64,000 nucleotides of DNA. Origin: Flavobacterium sp. UBA2787. Its GTDB lineage: Bacteria; Bacteroidota; Bacteroidia; Flavobacteriales; Flavobacteriaceae. Under the pieces are notes generated by a model, which was not told the origin of the DNA, ran no database searches, and was given only the letters and a program-made list of their open reading frames with translations. Shown here one piece after another: positions 16,543 to 28,093 of the stretch. How positions within the stretch are numbered: position 1 is the first letter of the stretch; every line of letters begins with the position of its first letter. The position numbers were made by a program, and so were the translations under genes. The stretch is taken from assembly GCA_002352205.1 (NCBI GenBank), contig DEHZ01000010.1:248245-312244 (forward strand), given 5' to 3'.

Positions 16543-18603
16543 ATGCGATACTTTTTTTTACTTTTTTTCTCCATCTCCTTCGCTCAACAATCTCAAAAAG
16601 TTGATTTTAAAACCTTACACGCCATTTTACTTCCAAATCAAATTGAAAAATCCATTTCAGGTGAAGTGAAATATGAATTTCAAGTTCTATCTTCCATCGA
16701 TACCATTGCTATTGATGCCATTAGAATGGATTTTTCTAACGTAAAAATTAACGGAAAAACTGTAAATTTCAAAAATTCACAAAAAGCGTTACAATTATTT
16801 GAAGGTTTTAAAAAAGGAAAAAACACGCTTACTTTTAATTACAAAGCCATTCCAAAACAAACTCTTTATTTTATTGGAGAAGGCGAAAATTTACAAATTT
16901 GGACGCAAGGTCAAGGAAAATACACGAGTCATTGGTTGCCTAGTTTTGATGATGTGAACGAGAAAATCATCTTTAATTTATCGATTGAATTTGATGAAAA
17001 ATTTACAGTTTTATCAAATGGAAAGTTGAAAAATATCAATAACAATAGCAATATCAAAAATTGGAACTATCAGATGTCCAAACCCATGTCGTCCTATTTA
17101 GTAATGATGGCAATCGGAAAATTCACCAAACAAACCACTAAAACCAAATCGGGAACGCCATTAGAATTTTATTTAGATCAAAAAGATGCTAATAAATTTG
17201 AAACAACGTACAAATACACCACTCAAATTTTCGATTTTTTTGAACAAGAAATAGACGTGAAGTATCCTTGGGAAATTTATCGACAAGTGCCCGTTCGTGA
17301 TTTTTTGTATTCCGGTATGGAAAACACCACTTCCACCATTTTTTCACAAGATTTTGTGGTGGATGATATCGGTTTTAATGACAAAACGTATATCAACGTC
17401 AACGCACACGAACTCGCTCACCAATGGTTTGGCAATCTCATCACGGCCGAAACCGGAAAACACCATTGGTTGCAAGAAGGATTCGCCACTTACTATGCTT
17501 TGTTGGCTGAAAAAGAACTTTTTGGCGACGATTATTTTCAATGGGAATTGTATGAAATGGCAGAGCGTTTGCAACAAGCCTCCAAAACTGATACGATTCC
17601 GTTACTGAATGAAAAAGCGAGTTCGCTCACATTTTATCAAAAAGGAGCTTGGGCTTTGCATTATTTACGTAAAAACATCGGAGCAGAAAACTTTCAAAAA
17701 GCAGTCAAAAATTACTTGAAAAAATATGGTTTTAAAAACGTCAATACAACCAATTTTCTGAAAGAAGTCAACGCCGTTTCCAATTTTGACACAGCAACTT
17801 TTCAACAAAATTGGCTTGAAAAATCAGGATTTCAAGTCAACCAAGCACTCGATTTACTTAAGAAAAATGCCTTTATGAAATCGTATTTAGAATTGGTTCA
17901 ATTACAGCCAAAACCATTTGAAGAAAAGTCAGCCTTGTTTGAAACCATTTTAAAAAGCAACGATTTTTATCCCATCAAAGAAGAGGTCATTTTTCAATTG
18001 GCAGAAATTCCTTTTGAAGAAAAAGAACAATTGTTAAACCTAGCTTTAGCTTCCAATAATATAAAAATACGTCAGGCAGTTTCTAGAATTATGATCGAAA
18101 TTCCACGGAACTTTCAGTCGGAATACGAAACATTGCTCAATGATGATTCTTATATTACTAAAGAAATCGCATTGGGAACTTTATGGAAATTATTCCCAGA
18201 ACGACAAGAACATTACCTCAATTTATCCAAAAACTGGGTCGGATTTAATGATAAAAACTTGCGAATTCTGTGGCTCACATTAGCCTTAATTTCAGAAGGT
18301 TACGAAGTAAATAACAAAGTGAAATTTTATGACGAATTATTAGATTATTCTTCCTCAAAATATGAAAGTTCAATTCGTCAAAATTCGTTAACCAACTTGT
18401 TGTATCTCAATCCAAACGACCAAAATATTCTTCAAAATTTGGTCAACGCCACTACGCATCACAAATGGCAGTTTACACTTTTTGCACGCAATCAAATTCG
18501 TGAGTTAATCAAAACCGAACGACACAAAAAGTTCTTTCAAGATATGTTACCAACGATAAATTCCGCCGAACAAAGTCAGTTAAAACGATTACTCGAAAAC
18601 TAA
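16543..18603 (+). CDS. M1-family zinc aminopeptidase, secreted
   Basis: A 686-residue metallopeptidase with an N-terminal signal peptide (FFLLFFSISFAQQ). The zinc site HELAH lies at residues 289-293, and the third ligand Glu at 312 in WLQEGFATYYA, the exact HExxH-18-E spacing. The exopeptidase motif appears as SGMENTTS near residue 260 (G-x-M-E-N). A HEAT-like C-terminal region follows. It likely trims peptides in the periplasm or outside the cell. The start at 16543 is chosen because of the promoter box and the signal peptide. Its stop codon overlaps the convergent gene by 4 bp. Confidence 0.88.
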   Translation: MRYFFLLFFSISFAQQSQKVDFKTLHAILLPNQIEKSISGEVKYEFQVLSSIDTIAIDAIRMDFSNVKINGKTVNFKNSQKALQLFEGFKKGKNTLTFNYKAIPKQTLYFIGEGENLQIWTQGQGKYTSHWLPSFDDVNEKIIFNLSIEFDEKFTVLSNGKLKNINNNSNIKNWNYQMSKPMSSYLVMMAIGKFTKQTTKTKSGTPLEFYLDQKDANKFETTYKYTTQIFDFFEQEIDVKYPWEIYRQVPVRDFLYSGMENTTSTIFSQDFVVDDIGFNDKTYINVNAHELAHQWFGNLITAETGKHHWLQEGFATYYALLAEKELFGDDYFQWELYEMAERLQQASKTDTIPLLNEKASSLTFYQKGAWALHYLRKNIGAENFQKAVKNYLKKYGFKNVNTTNFLKEVNAVSNFDTATFQQNWLEKSGFQVNQALDLLKKNAFMKSYLELVQLQPKPFEEKSALFETILKSNDFYPIKEEVIFQLAEIPFEEKEQLLNLALASNNIKIRQAVSRIMIEIPRNFQSEYETLLNDDSYITKEIALGTLWKLFPERQEHYLNLSKNWVGFNDKNLRILWLTLALISEGYEVNNKVKFYDELLDYSSSKYESSIRQNSLTNLLYLNPNDQNILQNLVNATTHHKWQFTLFARNQIRELIKTERHKKFFQDMLPTINSAEQSQLKRLLEN

Positions 18604-19124
18604 CTCATCATCTGAATCACCTCAAATTTCAAATAGCTAATTGCCACATAACTAGGCGATTGCTTGTCTAATAAATCACTCAAAATCACTTCTCTTAACT
18701 TGTGCGAAGTATCCACGCGATCACTCATATTCGACTTTCTAATCGATTGAATAATTGTGTTTTTTGCGGTCGTAATCACCGTCCAACACTCTTCCGTGAT
18801 ATAAATTTGTTGTGTCAAATTATGCTCAAATTCTTGCTCAATTTGCTGAATTAATTGGTTTTCATACGTGTTTTTATCATCCGAATACGGTGCCACTCGA
18901 ATCAACAATTTCGCCGGATTTATTCGTTCCAAATACAAAACCATTCGCTCATACGCCTGTAAACGAATCGGCAACGACTCCTTTTGCAATGCCTTTCGCA
19001 TCAAATGTTTTCGCCTGTCTTCCAGACCTTTATGATGCAGATGAAAAAATGAATAAGCCACAATTCCGGTAATAATCGCCGGCAAAGTATACGATAAAAG
19101 TTCAATCCACTTAATTGATTCCAT
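18600..19124 (-). CDS. Hypothetical protein with one N-terminal membrane helix
   Basis: A 174-residue protein of a type I associate with flavobacteria; I cannot give it a function. Residues 8-29 (ELLSYTLPAIITGIVAYSFF) form one membrane helix, followed by a basic stretch (RRKHLMRKALQ), so the remaining mostly helical domain should be cytoplasmic. The stretch SLPIRLQAYERMVLYLERINP is its most distinctive part. Codon use resembles its neighbours. It converges with the M1 peptidase gene with overlapping stops; upstream lies a dispersed intergenic repeat. Confidence 0.7.
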   Translation of the reverse strand: MESIKWIELLSYTLPAIITGIVAYSFFHLHHKGLEDRRKHLMRKALQKESLPIRLQAYERMVLYLERINPAKLLIRVAPYSDDKNTYENQLIQQIEQEFEHNLTQQIYITEECWTVITTAKNTIIQSIRKSNMSDRVDTSHKLREVILSDLLDKQSPSYVAISYLKFEVIQMMS

Positions 19125-19142
19125 ATTTTTTAGTTTTTTAAT

Positions 19143-19292
19143 TTGGAGCTATTTCCTGCTTTCCGTTCCAAAATTTTTCCGCAAAATCTTTTTTTCTAAT
19201 GCCAAAAAAAGAGCTTCCGCTGGTCGCTTTTTTTTGCCAAGAAAAAATAGATTTGCCAAAAAAATGTTTTCCACTTCAATCGGGGCTAGAAC
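19143..19292 (-). repeat. Dispersed intergenic repeat, copy A
   Basis: About 150 bp in the gap before uvrD. Read on the minus strand it begins CTAGCCCCGATTGAAGTGGA, has AGCGACCAGCGGAAGCTCT in the middle and ends GGAACGGAAAGCAGGAAATAGC. The same three blocks occur in the same order at 25198-25347 on the plus strand. The blocks are G+A-rich and separated by T-rich runs. From memory, similar sequences recur between genes in Flavobacterium genomes. Confidence 0.7.
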
Positions 19293-19340
19293 GTTTACTG
19301 CAAAAATAGAATTTTAGTTGATAATTCGTTACAATTTTAA

Positions 19341-19371
19341 TTGTAATAAATCATAAGTAAGCTTATTTTTG
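19341..19371 (+). promoter_or_regulatory. uvrD/pcrA promoter
   Basis: TTG at 19341-19343, 20-nt spacer, TATTTTTG at 19364-19371. The ATG at 19390 follows 18 nt later. An apparent TTG start at 19369 is just the end of this box. Confidence 0.7.
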
Positions 19372-19389
19372 AGCTTTGCTAAAAAAACT

Positions 19390-21714
19390 ATGATACAAGA
19401 ATATATAAATCAACTCAACGAAGCTCAACGTGCACCCGTGCTACAAAAAGACGGCCCAATGATTGTGATCGCCGGTGCAGGTTCCGGAAAAACGCGTGTG
19501 CTCACGATGCGAATTGCCTATTTAATGAGCCTTGGAGTTGATGCGTTCAACATTTTATCGCTCACGTTTACTAACAAAGCGGCTCGCGAAATGAAAAAAC
19601 GGATCTCCGATATCGTGGGCAGTAACGAAGCTAAAAACCTTTGGATGGGAACTTTTCACTCGGTTTTTGCGAAAATTCTTCGTATCGAAGCTGAAAAATT
19701 AGGTTATCCAAACAATTTTACCATTTATGATGCTCAAGATAGTGTTCGCCTCATCGGAGCCATCATCAAAGAAATGCAACTCGACAAAGATATTTACAAA
19801 CCAAAACAAGTTTTTAGCCGAATTTCATCCTACAAAAATTCATTAATTACCGTCAAAGCCTATTTCAATAATCCGGAATTGATGGAGCAAGATGCAATGA
19901 GCAAAAAACCGCGAATTGGTGAAATCTATAACAATTATGTCGAACGCTGTTTCAAATCGGGAGCAATGGATTTTGATGATTTGTTATTAAAAACCAACGA
20001 ATTACTGAATCGTTTTCCGGATGTATTGGCCAAATACCAAGACCGTTTTCGTTATATTTTGGTGGATGAGTACCAAGATACCAATCATTCACAGTATTTA
20101 ATCGTTCGAGCATTGTCTGACCGTTTTCAAAATATTTGCGTTGTGGGTGATGATGCTCAAAGTATCTATGCGTTTCGTGGAGCCAATATCAACAACATTC
20201 TGAATTTCCAGAAAGATTATGCTGATGTGCAATTATTTCGATTAGAGCAAAATTATCGTTCAACCAAAAATATTGTGGAAGCAGCAAATTCCATCATCGA
20301 TAAAAATAAAACTAAATTGGACAAAGTCGTTTGGACGCACAATCAAGACGGCCCAAAAATAAAAGTCAACCGCAGCATTACCGATGGAGAAGAAGGTCGT
20401 TTTGTCGCTTCCACCATCTTCGATGAAAAAATGCGAAACCAAATGAAAAACGGTGAATTCGCTATTTTATATCGAACCAACGCTCAATCCCGTGCGATGG
20501 AAGATGCGTTGCGAAAACGTGACATTCCATATCGAATTTACGGAGGATTATCCTTTTACCAACGCAAAGAAATAAAAGATGTTTTGTGTTATTTGCGATT
20601 GGTGATTAATCCTAAAGATGAAGAAGCATTAGTGCGAGTAATCAATTATCCTGCTCGTGGAATTGGAGACAGTACTATTGAAAAGTTAACTGTCGCAGCT
20701 AATCACTACAAGCGTTCCATTTTTGAAGTAATGGAAAATATTGATAAAATTGACCTCAAACTCAATTCCGGAACCAAACGAAAATTGGAAGATTTTGTGA
20801 TGATGATCAAAAGTTTTCAAGTCATCAACGAAAACCAAGATGCTTTTTTTCTTGCCGATCACGTTTCTAAGAAAACAGGTTTGGTGCAAGAACTCAAAAA
20901 AGATGGAACTCCCGAAGGAATTGCGAGAATTGAAAACATCGAAGAATTACTAAACGGTATCAAAGACTTCATCGAAGGACAAAAAGAAATTGATGGAGCA
21001 CGAGGAGCATTATCCGAATTTTTAGAAGATGTAGCCTTGGCAACCGATTTAGACAAAGACACGGGCGACGATGATCGAGTAGCTTTGATGACCATTCACT
21101 TAGCAAAAGGATTAGAATTTCCAACTGTTTTTATTGTGGGAATGGAAGAAGATTTGTTTCCAAGTGCGATGAGTTTGAACACCCGAAGCGAATTGGAAGA
21201 AGAACGTCGTTTATTCTACGTAGCATTAACCCGAGCTGAACATCAGGCTTATCTCACTTATGCTCAGTCCCGTTACCGATGGGGAAAATTAATGGACAGC
21301 GAACCTTCTCGTTTTATCGAAGAAATTGATGATCGCTATTTGGAATACATCAGTGCGGTAGAAACCGGTTATCGCTACAAACCGATGATTGACAATGATA
21401 TTTTTGGCGATGTAGATAAGTCAAGATTGCGATTGGCAAAACCAACCAATGGAACGCCACCCAAAAAATATGGCGAAGAACCTTCGTCAACAATTAGAAA
21501 ACTAAAGCCCGTTTCCAGCAACGCACCATCGGGAAATAATTTGTTTGATTCCGGTTTAGTGCCCGGTAACATCGTCATGCACGAACGATTCGGTAAAGGT
21601 CAAGTTTTAAACCTTGAAGGAGTAGGAGCAGACAAAAAAGCCGAGATCAAATTTGATGTGGGTGGGATTAAAAAGTTATTGCTTCGGTTTGCGAAGCTAG
21701 ACGTTATTGGTTAG
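19390..21714 (+). CDS. UvrD/PcrA-type 3'-5' DNA helicase
   Basis: A 774-residue superfamily 1A helicase. Walker A AGAGSGKT lies near residues 28-35, and motif II is VDEYQDTN. Motif III (GDDAQSIYAFRGA), motif V (TIHLAKGLEFPTVF) and motif VI (VALTRAEHQAYL) are all present. The C-terminal end (VPGNIVMHERFGKGQVL) is the Tudor-like tail typical of PcrA/UvrD that contacts RNA polymerase or UvrB. Such helicases unwind DNA in nucleotide-excision and mismatch repair and remove RecA filaments. Length is normal. The ATG at 19390 is chosen because the upstream TTG is inside the promoter. Confidence 0.92.
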   Translation: MIQEYINQLNEAQRAPVLQKDGPMIVIAGAGSGKTRVLTMRIAYLMSLGVDAFNILSLTFTNKAAREMKKRISDIVGSNEAKNLWMGTFHSVFAKILRIEAEKLGYPNNFTIYDAQDSVRLIGAIIKEMQLDKDIYKPKQVFSRISSYKNSLITVKAYFNNPELMEQDAMSKKPRIGEIYNNYVERCFKSGAMDFDDLLLKTNELLNRFPDVLAKYQDRFRYILVDEYQDTNHSQYLIVRALSDRFQNICVVGDDAQSIYAFRGANINNILNFQKDYADVQLFRLEQNYRSTKNIVEAANSIIDKNKTKLDKVVWTHNQDGPKIKVNRSITDGEEGRFVASTIFDEKMRNQMKNGEFAILYRTNAQSRAMEDALRKRDIPYRIYGGLSFYQRKEIKDVLCYLRLVINPKDEEALVRVINYPARGIGDSTIEKLTVAANHYKRSIFEVMENIDKIDLKLNSGTKRKLEDFVMMIKSFQVINENQDAFFLADHVSKKTGLVQELKKDGTPEGIARIENIEELLNGIKDFIEGQKEIDGARGALSEFLEDVALATDLDKDTGDDDRVALMTIHLAKGLEFPTVFIVGMEEDLFPSAMSLNTRSELEEERRLFYVALTRAEHQAYLTYAQSRYRWGKLMDSEPSRFIEEIDDRYLEYISAVETGYRYKPMIDNDIFGDVDKSRLRLAKPTNGTPPKKYGEEPSSTIRKLKPVSSNAPSGNNLFDSGLVPGNIVMHERFGKGQVLNLEGVGADKKAEIKFDVGGIKKLLLRFAKLDVIG

Positions 21715-21851
21715 AAAAAGGTGATTGGTGAAAGGTAATGGGTAAAAGGAAATTGATTAATAAAAACCAATTTTGAATAGTAGCTCTCTCAATTTTGTCA
21801 TTCCGACGCAGGAAGAATCTCATAAAAAATAATGAATAATTAAAAAAAACT

Positions 21852-21894
21852 AAGCTTCTCAGTTTCTCAGCAACTCAGAATCTCAGCAACTCAG
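21852..21894 (+). repeat. Octamer tandem repeat before the 158-residue gene
   Basis: About five imperfect 8-bp units of the pattern CAGnnnCT (CAGTTTCT, CAGCAACT, CAGAATCT, CAGCAACT) end 7 nt before the ATG at 21901. The same unit type fills the gap before ligA. Confidence 0.8.
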
Positions 21895-21900
21895 AAAAAA

Positions 21901-22377
21901 ATGAAATATTCAAGACTAACCAAAGAACAATTTGAAGCCCTTCATCAAGAATTTGCTAATTTTCTAGCCACACAATCCATTGATAAAAAAGAATGGGATG
22001 AAATAAAAACCAATAAACCGGAAGTAGCTGAACAAGAACTCGACGTTTTCTCTGATTTAATTTGGGAAGGTGTTTTAGCTCAAACCAATTATTTAGAACA
22101 TTTTTCCAAAAACCATATTTTTCTATTTCATTGTTTGGAAACAGAAGTCAAATCCATTGTTTTAAAAACATTGGAACCCGAAGTCGATTTTATGACGTCA
22201 CAAGGTTTGGAATGGATGGTGAAAAATTTGTTCACCGATGCAATCGACATTCACGTTGGTCGAAAAGAATACCAAGGCGAACGAAATGCTGCCATCTTTG
22301 ACATCATCCAACAAGGAGCGATTTTAAGTGACGGACAATTGTACCAACAAATTGATAAAATAGTCAACACAAACTAA
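21901..22377 (+). CDS. Conserved hypothetical protein (DUF6495-like)
   Basis: A 158-residue acidic, soluble, mostly helical protein that I recognise only as a flavobacterial conserved protein usually found beside ligA; the DUF6495 name is tentative. Distinctive stretches are SRLTKEQFEALHQEFANFLA at the N-terminus and IDIHVGRKEYQGERNAAIFD near the C-terminus. No catalytic motif, signal peptide or membrane helix is seen. It lies in a tight pair with ligA: the 59-bp gap between them consists only of octamer repeats. Confidence 0.7.
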   Translation: MKYSRLTKEQFEALHQEFANFLATQSIDKKEWDEIKTNKPEVAEQELDVFSDLIWEGVLAQTNYLEHFSKNHIFLFHCLETEVKSIVLKTLEPEVDFMTSQGLEWMVKNLFTDAIDIHVGRKEYQGERNAAIFDIIQQGAILSDGQLYQQIDKIVNTN

Positions 22378-22380
22378 AAA

Positions 22381-24428
<2,048 letters not shown>

Positions 24429-24546
24429 CAAGAAATGAAAATTTTATTTGTTAAATATGTATGAATAAATTTTATTAATTTGTAGAAATTCATAATGTTG
24501 AACAAATTTGATGATATTTACGAGTTTGGCAACATAGTAAAAATTT

Positions 24547-25152
24547 ATGGCCACAATACAAGATACATTGAATGAAATTATTCAAATTCAAAAGGAGTTT
24601 GATAATTTTGGAATTGACACTTCTTTTGTAAAAGAATTAATGAATTTTACATCTGTTATTTACTTCGATTATTTGTCACATACCGTACTTGACCATTCAA
24701 GAATGATTGATTTATCTAAAATTCCAGACACTTCCAAATATTACGAACTTTTTGGACAACCTGGATTACTTCCAGAATATATTCGCATTAGTAATATTGG
24801 ACAGTTTTCAGTTGTTTGGAATGCTTATGAAAAATATCTTAGAGAAAAATGTAACAATGATTTTGGACTGAAAAAGTTTAAAATCAAAGACCTTTTTGAT
24901 GATTTAATCAAGAAAATAGAACCAATAAATGATTTGCAAATTATTGAAGAATTTGAAGTTATGCGAAATACGAGAAACAGTTTGCATGATGGAGGAATAT
25001 ATAATTCAAAGTTTGCACCATTTAAAGGAGTACTTTGTGATAAACTATTTACATTTAGTCCAGGTAACCCTGTTGTTCCATTGAGAATAATGGATGTAAT
25101 TAAAACAATGTGGTCCCATTACAAAGTATTTGAGAAAATGAAAGTTAATTAA
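24547..25152 (+). CDS. HEPN-like hypothetical protein
   Basis: A 201-residue helical protein with no signal or membrane segment. Near residue 140 is the stretch MRNTRNSLHDGG; R140-x6-H147, or R143-N144 with H147, resembles the R-N-x-x-(x)-H motif of HEPN proteins. HEPN proteins are often RNases or adaptors in toxin or defence systems, but many simply bind. No nucleotidyltransferase partner is adjacent. It stands alone between ligA and a degenerate copy of the ligA 3' end, a sign that it arrived by insertion. The HEPN call rests on a short motif and the helical pattern. Confidence 0.55.
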   Translation: MATIQDTLNEIIQIQKEFDNFGIDTSFVKELMNFTSVIYFDYLSHTVLDHSRMIDLSKIPDTSKYYELFGQPGLLPEYIRISNIGQFSVVWNAYEKYLREKCNNDFGLKKFKIKDLFDDLIKKIEPINDLQIIEEFEVMRNTRNSLHDGGIYNSKFAPFKGVLCDKLFTFSPGNPVVPLRIMDVIKTMWSHYKVFEKMKVN

Positions 25153-25153
25153 A

Positions 25154-25192
25154 TAAAAATTGCAATTATTAGTTAGGAGAATTTTTTTTGGT
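25154..25192 (+). repeat. Degenerate copy of the ligA 3' end, right side
   Basis: Starts 2 nt after the HEPN-like gene. It shares the core GCAATTATTAGT and flanking A- and T-runs with 24376-24413, and would be the second end of an insertion that duplicated its target. Confidence 0.45.
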
Positions 25193-25197
25193 TCATC

Positions 25198-25347
25198 TAC
25201 TAGCCCGTATTGCAGCGGAAATCTTTGTGCAGTTGCGGTTTAGTTTTTTCTTAAAAGCGGGAAGCGACCAACGGAAGCTCTCCCGATTTTGTAGAAAAAC
25301 AAACCGGAACAAACAAAATTGGAGCGGAAAGACGGAATAGCTTCTCA
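25198..25347 (+). repeat. Dispersed intergenic repeat, copy B
   Basis: Blocks CTAGCCCGTATTGCAGCGGA, AGCGACCAACGGAAGCTCTC and GGAGCGGAAAGACGGAATAGC occur in the same order as in the copy at 19143-19292, but on the opposite strand. It lies directly upstream of the yhhN-like gene. Confidence 0.7.
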
Positions 25348-25365
25348 TCTTGCAAAAAGTTTTTA

Positions 25366-25373
25366 TACATTTG
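25366..25373 (+). promoter_or_regulatory. -7 promoter box of the YhhN-family gene
   Basis: TACATTTG matches TAnnTTTG and ends only 4 nt before the ATG at 25378, so the transcript would have almost no leader. No TTG is found at the normal distance. Confidence 0.45.
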
Positions 25374-25377
25374 GTCG

Positions 25378-26067
25378 ATGAATAAGCAAAAACCGGCATT
25401 GTACTTGTATCTCATTTCCAGTTTATTGGTGGTGATTGCCGTACTTTTTGATTTACAAGAATTAGAACTTTTCGCCAAACCAATCGTAATTCCTGCGATT
25501 TATTTTTATTATTTGCAACATCGATTTAAACGAATTAATTGGTGGTTTTCTGTTTCTTTGTTAGCTTGTTTTGTGGGCGATATTTTAGTTTTACTCGATC
25601 CTGATTTTGATGTTTTATGGATAATTCTCTGCTTTTTTATTAGTTATTGCATTCTGATTAAATTCGGAATTGATGATTTAGTTCCGCAAAAACTTTCTGT
25701 TTCCAATATCATTTTAGGGATTTTGATTGTTATTTTCTTATTATTTGTCTTATTTTCCATCATCGATTTAATTGAACCGGAATCCACAGAACGTTACATT
25801 ATCTTTTTGTTTTACGGATTTACATTGCTGATTCTCACGGTGCTTTCATTGATTAATTTCTTTTCAGAAGCTTCAAAAGCGGCATTGTATTTTTCGATTA
25901 TGGCTTTGTGTATCGTGATTTCTGACGTATTTTATTCGTTTTATCATTTTATTGAACCGATTGATATGTTTAATTACATCAATATTTTCTTCCAATTGGC
26001 AACCTATTATTGTATGGTTTCTTATTTTTTGGTTCGGATAGAAAAACCTTCTAAATTTAACCGCTAA
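25378..26067 (+). CDS. YhhN-family (lysoplasmalogenase-like) membrane protein
   Basis: A 229-residue protein with about eight predicted membrane helices and the YhhN/TMEM86 features FAKPIVIPAIYFYYL and LLACFVGDILVLLD (the conserved Lys and Gly-Asp). Members include the animal lysoplasmalogenase TMEM86B; in bacteria the role is not settled. It is transcribed alone, with a -7-like box almost touching the ATG. Length fits the family. Confidence 0.75.
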   Translation: MNKQKPALYLYLISSLLVVIAVLFDLQELELFAKPIVIPAIYFYYLQHRFKRINWWFSVSLLACFVGDILVLLDPDFDVLWIILCFFISYCILIKFGIDDLVPQKLSVSNIILGILIVIFLLFVLFSIIDLIEPESTERYIIFLFYGFTLLILTVLSLINFFSEASKAALYFSIMALCIVISDVFYSFYHFIEPIDMFNYINIFFQLATYYCMVSYFLVRIEKPSKFNR

Positions 26068-26096
26068 TTCATCGTATTTTGTATCGTTAAATTTTG

Positions 26097-26104
26097 TATA
26101 TTTG
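26097..26104 (+). promoter_or_regulatory. -7 promoter box of guaB
   Basis: TATATTTG matches TAnnTTTG. The start of transcription would be about 26110, giving a leader of about 20 nt. Confidence 0.65.
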
Positions 26105-26107
26105 CAC

Positions 26108-26127
26108 GCAATTTAACTACAAATTGC
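26108..26127 (+). promoter_or_regulatory. Hairpin in the guaB leader
   Basis: GCAATTT (26108-26114) pairs perfectly with AAATTGC (26121-26127) around a 6-nt loop, ending 4 nt before the ATG. It occupies nearly the whole short leader and could influence ribosome loading or mRNA stability. Confidence 0.45.
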
Positions 26128-26131
26128 AACA

Positions 26132-27604
26132 ATGAAAGCACACACAACAAAAATCATCGGCGAAGGATTAACTTACGATGATGTTCTGCTGATTCCCAAC
26201 TACTCTGAAGTTTTACCCCGCGAAGTAAGTATTCAATCCAAATTTTCCAGAAATATTACGCTGAATGTTCCAATTGCCTCTGCTGCAATGGATACGGTGA
26301 CCGAAAGTTCGATGGCGATTGCGATGGCTCAAGAAGGCGGAATTGGGGTTTTACATAAAAATATGTCAATCGAGCAACAAGCTGCGAAAGTTCGAAAAGT
26401 GAAAAGAGCAGAAGCCGGAATGATTTTGGATCCTGTAACTTTACCTTTAACAGCAACCGTTGGCGATGCAAAAGCAGCAATGCGTGAATTTAGCATTGGC
26501 GGAATTCCGGTTGTGGATGAAAACGGAATTTTAAAAGGAATTGTGACGAATCGTGATTTGCGTTTTGAAAAGGTTAACTCCCGTTCGATCTTAGAAGTAA
26601 TGACGGCTGAAAATTTAATCACAGCTGAGGAAGGAACTACTTTACAACAAGCGGAAGGAATTTTGCAACAAAACAAAATTGAAAAACTTCCGGTTATTGA
26701 TAAAAACTACAAATTGGTTGGGTTAATTACCTTTCGGGATATTACAAAACTGACTCAAAAACCAATTGCCAATAAAGATAAATTTGGTCGTTTGCGTGTT
26801 GCTGCAGCTCTTGGCGTGACGGCTGATGCGTTAGAACGTGCCACAGCTTTGGTGAATGCCGGTGTGGATGCGGTTATAATCGATACAGCTCACGGACATA
26901 CACAAGGTGTTGTAACGGTTTTAAAACAAGTAAAAGCTAAATTTCCTGATTTGGATGTGGTGGTTGGAAATATCGCAACCCCGGAAGCAGCATTATATTT
27001 AGTAGAAAACGGAGCTGATGCGGTGAAAGTTGGAATCGGGCCGGGTTCCATTTGTACAACGCGAGTGGTTGCCGGAGTTGGATTTCCGCAATTTTCTGCG
27101 GTGTTGGAAGTGGCAGCTGCCATAAAAGGTAGCGGAGTTCCGGTGATTGCGGATGGTGGAATTCGATACACAGGAGATATTCCGAAAGCGATTGCTGCCG
27201 GAGCCGATTGTGTGATGTTAGGTTCGTTATTAGCTGGAACAAAAGAATCGCCGGGAGAAACTATTATTTTTGAAGGTAGAAAATTCAAATCATACCGCGG
27301 AATGGGTTCGGTGGAAGCGATGCAAGAAGGTTCAAAAGACCGTTATTTTCAAGATGTGGAAGATGATGTGAAAAAGTTAGTTCCGGAAGGAATTGTGGGC
27401 CGAGTTCCATACAAAGGAGAATTAAACGAAAGTATGCAACAATTCATTGGCGGACTTCGTGCCGGAATGGGTTATTGTGGAGCAAAAGATATTCCGACCC
27501 TACAAGAAACAGGAAGATTCGTGCGAATTACAGCGAGTGGAATAGGGGAAAGCCATCCGCATAATGTGACGATTACGAAGGAAGCTCCGAATTATTCGAG
27601 GTAA
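26132..27604 (+). CDS. guaB: Inosine-5'-monophosphate dehydrogenase
   Basis: A 490-residue enzyme that oxidises IMP to XMP, the first committed step to GMP. The catalytic cysteine is C308 in [14 protein letters not shown] pair of CBS domains lies at about residues 95-205 ([16 protein letters not shown] ... [13 protein letters not shown]). The N-terminal [12 protein letters not shown] and the flap [11 protein letters not shown] are also typical. It is single, with its own promoter and a strong terminator. Context with purL elsewhere in the window is only general purine metabolism. Confidence 0.96.
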   Translation: MKAHTTKIIGEGLTYDDVLLIPNYSEVLPREVSIQSKFSRNITLNVPIASAAMDTVTESSMAIAMAQEGGIGVLHKNMSIEQQAAKVRKVKRAEAGMILDPVTLPLTATVGDAKAAMREFSIGGIPVVDENGILKGIVTNRDLRFEKVNSRSILEVMTAENLITAEEGTTLQQAEGILQQNKIEKLPVIDKNYKLVGLITFRDITKLTQKPIANKDKFGRLRVAAALGVTADALERATALVNAGVDAVIIDTAHGHTQGVVTVLKQVKAKFPDLDVVVGNIATPEAALYLVENGADAVKVGIGPGSICTTRVVAGVGFPQFSAVLEVAAAIKGSGVPVIADGGIRYTGDIPKAIAAGADCVMLGSLLAGTKESPGETIIFEGRKFKSYRGMGSVEAMQEGSKDRYFQDVEDDVKKLVPEGIVGRVPYKGELNESMQQFIGGLRAGMGYCGAKDIPTLQETGRFVRITASGIGESHPHNVTITKEAPNYSR

Positions 27605-27635
27605 CATTTTTATCGAAATTATATTTACAGAATCT

Positions 27636-27666
27636 AAGCCCACGGTTAAAACGTGGGCTTTTTTTT
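27636..27666 (+). terminator. guaB terminator
   Basis: A perfect 9-bp stem (AAGCCCACG / CGTGGGCTT) with a 7-nt loop followed by eight T. Confidence 0.9.
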
Positions 27667-28090
27667 ACCCAAAACAAAAATCCCCGACACTTACAAAAGC
27701 GAGCTTTCTTCAATTCAATTTTGTGGTAAGGTTTCTTATTTTTTCGGATGAAATTATCTGCTAGCGAGAGAGGATTACCTTCGGTGAACCTGAGTGAGGG
27801 AAACCTTACCCAAAACAAAAACTCCCGATACATACAAAAGCGAGCTTTCTTCAATTCAATTTTGTAGTATGGTTTCTTAGAATTTCATAGGGCATTATCT
27901 GCTGGCGAGAGAGGATTACCTTCGGTGAGCCTGAGTGGAGGAAACCTTACCCAAAACAAAAATCCCCGACACTTACAAAAGCAAGCTTTTTCATTTCAAT
28001 TTTTGTGGTAAGGTTTCCTTAGAATTTCATAGGACATTATCTGCTGGCGACAGAGGATTACCTTCGGTGAGCCTGAGTGGAGGAAACCTT
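27667..28090. repeat. Tandem array of three 141-bp units next to tRNA-Tyr
   Basis: The block ACCCAAAACAAAAATCCCC and its variants start at 27667, 27808, 27949 and 28091, so the period is 141-142 bp with three full units and a partial fourth. Each unit has arms GGTAAGGTTTC and GAAACCTTACC around a 60-70-nt loop, and a stretch near its end (TGGCGAGAGAGGATTACCTT) that resembles the 3' end of the adjacent tRNA-Tyr gene (TGGGGAGAGCAGGATTCGAACCT read on the plus strand, abbreviated). The partial fourth unit is the left arm of the tRNA terminator. Confidence 0.85.
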
Positions 28091-28093
28091 ACC

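Noticed and set aside
21719-21840. GGTGATTGGTGAAAGG and GTCATTCCGACGCAGGAAGA segments as functional sites
   Set aside because: They look like decayed general flavobacterial intergenic repeats; only one copy each is in the window, so nothing more can be shown.
27573-27854. A 93-residue minus-strand reading frame in the guaB-tRNA gap
   Set aside because: It is made from the guaB terminator and the 141-bp repeats; its own two halves repeat each other (KARFCxxRxFLFWV), so it is a by-product of repetition.
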